From positions 1 through 21,888 of the forward strand of contig CAZPCZ010000017.1 in NCBI GenBank assembly GCA_964585225.1: 21,888 bases of DNA. The letters are read 5' to 3'. The notes below the pieces were generated by a model, which was given only the letters and a program-made list of their open reading frames with translations, had not been told where the DNA came from and searched no databases. The translations under genes and the position numbers were made by a program. Of the stretch, positions 21,099-21,888 are shown in pieces. The DNA is from CAZPCZ01 sp964585225 (GTDB lineage Bacteria > Patescibacteriota > Patescibacteriia > JACPHY01). The number at the start of each line of letters is the position of its first letter. The stretch's first letter is position 1.

Positions 21099-21888
21099 CT
21101 GCACGCGCGCGATCCACTCGTCAGGAGCGTGCCCAGCGTGCCGCCCGGATTCCGTGGTCGGTCGTACTCGCTGGGCTCATCGCCCTCGCCGTCATCGGTG
21201 GGGGTATCATCGTGTCCGTGCGGACCGGGCTCGGACGGCGGGTGCAGCAACCGCCTGCGCTTGCGACACCTCCGACGACCGACGTGTCGCCACCGCTGCG
21301 TTCCTGGCTCGACGGCACGCCGCTCGCGGCAGGGGCAGCACAGCCACTCGCAGTCGCTATCGCGATTGATAATGCGCCCGAAGCGCAGCCGCAGTCCGGC
21401 ATCGCGACGGTCCCGCTCGTGTTCGAGGTGCCAGTCGAGGGAGGGAGGACGCGATTCGTGGCGGTCGTGTCTGTCGATGGGGGAACGCAGCCGATTGGCC
21501 CCGTGCGATCGGCGCGGCCGTACCTCGCCGGACTCGCGCAGGCGCTGGGTGCGCCGCTCGTGCATGTTGGCGGGAGCGATGCGGCAACGACAATCCTCCG
21601 CCGCAGTGGGTGGCCGCACATCAATCAGTACTTCGATCCGCCATTCTGGCGGGATGTGCGCCGGTCGGCGCCGTTCAACGTGTACACCGCGGCGTCGAAC
21701 CTTGGCGCGTTCGTGCAATCGCAAGGGTGGGAGGACCGCCTGCGTATGTCGGCCGCTGCGCTCTGGCAGTATGCCGACGGCGACGGTATCAGCGGTGTGG
21801 ATGGTTTCCTGGTTCGCCTCCCGTTCGATCGTCCGTGTCAAGCAATTAAGGAATGTCGTCCAACACCCATCGGCTCTGCAAATAAGAA
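21095..21888 (+). CDS. DUF3048/YerB-like protein (3' end beyond the window)
   Basis: 265 codons visible, no stop before the edge. After a basic start there is a TM or signal anchor at about residues 20-41 ('IPWSVVLAGLIALAVIGGGIIVSV'), then a Pro/Thr-rich linker. The DUF3048 core is clear: 'AIDNAPEAQPQSGIATVPLVFEVPVEGGRTRFVAVVS', 'IGPVRSARPYLAGLAQA', 'LVHVGGSDAA' and 'INQYFDPPFWRDVRRSAPFNVYT'. The family is linked to the envelope but its function is not known to me. It is coupled to rplY by ATGA. The last 17 codons, from about 21836, fit the family poorly and the DNA turns AT-richer. Confidence 0.85.
   Translation, partial: MTARARSTRQERAQRAARIPWSVVLAGLIALAVIGGGIIVSVRTGLGRRVQQPPALATPPTTDVSPPLRSWLDGTPLAAGAAQPLAVAIAIDNAPEAQPQSGIATVPLVFEVPVEGGRTRFVAVVSVDGGTQPIGPVRSARPYLAGLAQALGAPLVHVGGSDAATTILRRSGWPHINQYFDPPFWRDVRRSAPFNVYTAASNLGAFVQSQGWEDRLRMSAAALWQYADGDGISGVDGFLVRLPFDRPCQAIKECRPTPIGSANK

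Noticed and set aside
21836..21888. Intein beginning at the Cys of the DUF3048 end
   Set aside because: The residues after the Cys do not fit an intein N-terminal block, and the window ends too soon to judge.
21836..21888. Group II intron boundary near GTGTC
   Set aside because: The usual GTGYG start is not present and no further intron structure is visible before the edge.

Overview
The window is GC-rich DNA, most likely from a Candidate Phyla Radiation (Patescibacteria) genome. That assignment is inference. It rests on gene content (gyrB, a RodA-type SEDS protein, a short Zn-ribbon protein, L25 and a YerB/DUF3048 protein close together), on several families of short palindromic repeats in and between genes, and on a four-helix-bundle 'S23/IVP' gene flanked by repeats. 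Standard codons work throughout. No tRNA, rRNA or CRISPR array was found.

Region 1 (1-7800, all +) is a membrane-stress or transport locus. It holds the end of an OmpA-domain protein, a two-TM coiled-coil protein, a PspA/IM30-like (bacterial ESCRT-III type) coiled-coil protein, a complete SsuA/TauA-type ABC importer (lipoprotein, permease, ATPase), a two-domain classic-clade AAA protein whose C-terminal domain carries a Vps4/p97-like SKWFGG pore loop, and a secreted protein. A PspA-like filament former next to a Vps4-like AAA and an importer is the most interesting part of the window. Region 2 (7814-9131) is a single 2-oxoglutarate/Fe(II) dioxygenase with its own promoter and terminator.

Region 3 (9121-12688, all -) holds gyrB, then a two-RCK potassium-channel-like protein that lacks the GYG filter. 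An AT-rich palindromic repeat separates them, and two GC-rich hairpin repeats lie in frame inside gyrB. Region 4 (12765-16792, +) is a compact operon: membrane-anchored beta-carbonic-anhydrase-like protein, NfeD, flotillin, soluble carbonic-anhydrase-like protein, small membrane protein. It has a promoter at one end and a strong hairpin at the other. Regions 1 and 4 both carry envelope-stress proteins (PspA; NfeD and flotillin), and the leaders of the permease gene and the carbonic-anhydrase gene share short sequences.

Region 5 (16801-21888, +) holds a small promoter-driven protein, a one-TM protein, the IVP gene bounded by CATTGTTTCATTG-type repeats, rodA, a Zn-ribbon protein with a very short leader, ribosomal protein L25 with a leader hairpin, and a DUF3048 lipoprotein-like protein cut by the window end. 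Repeats sit directly upstream of three of these genes, which lack visible Shine-Dalgarno sequences.
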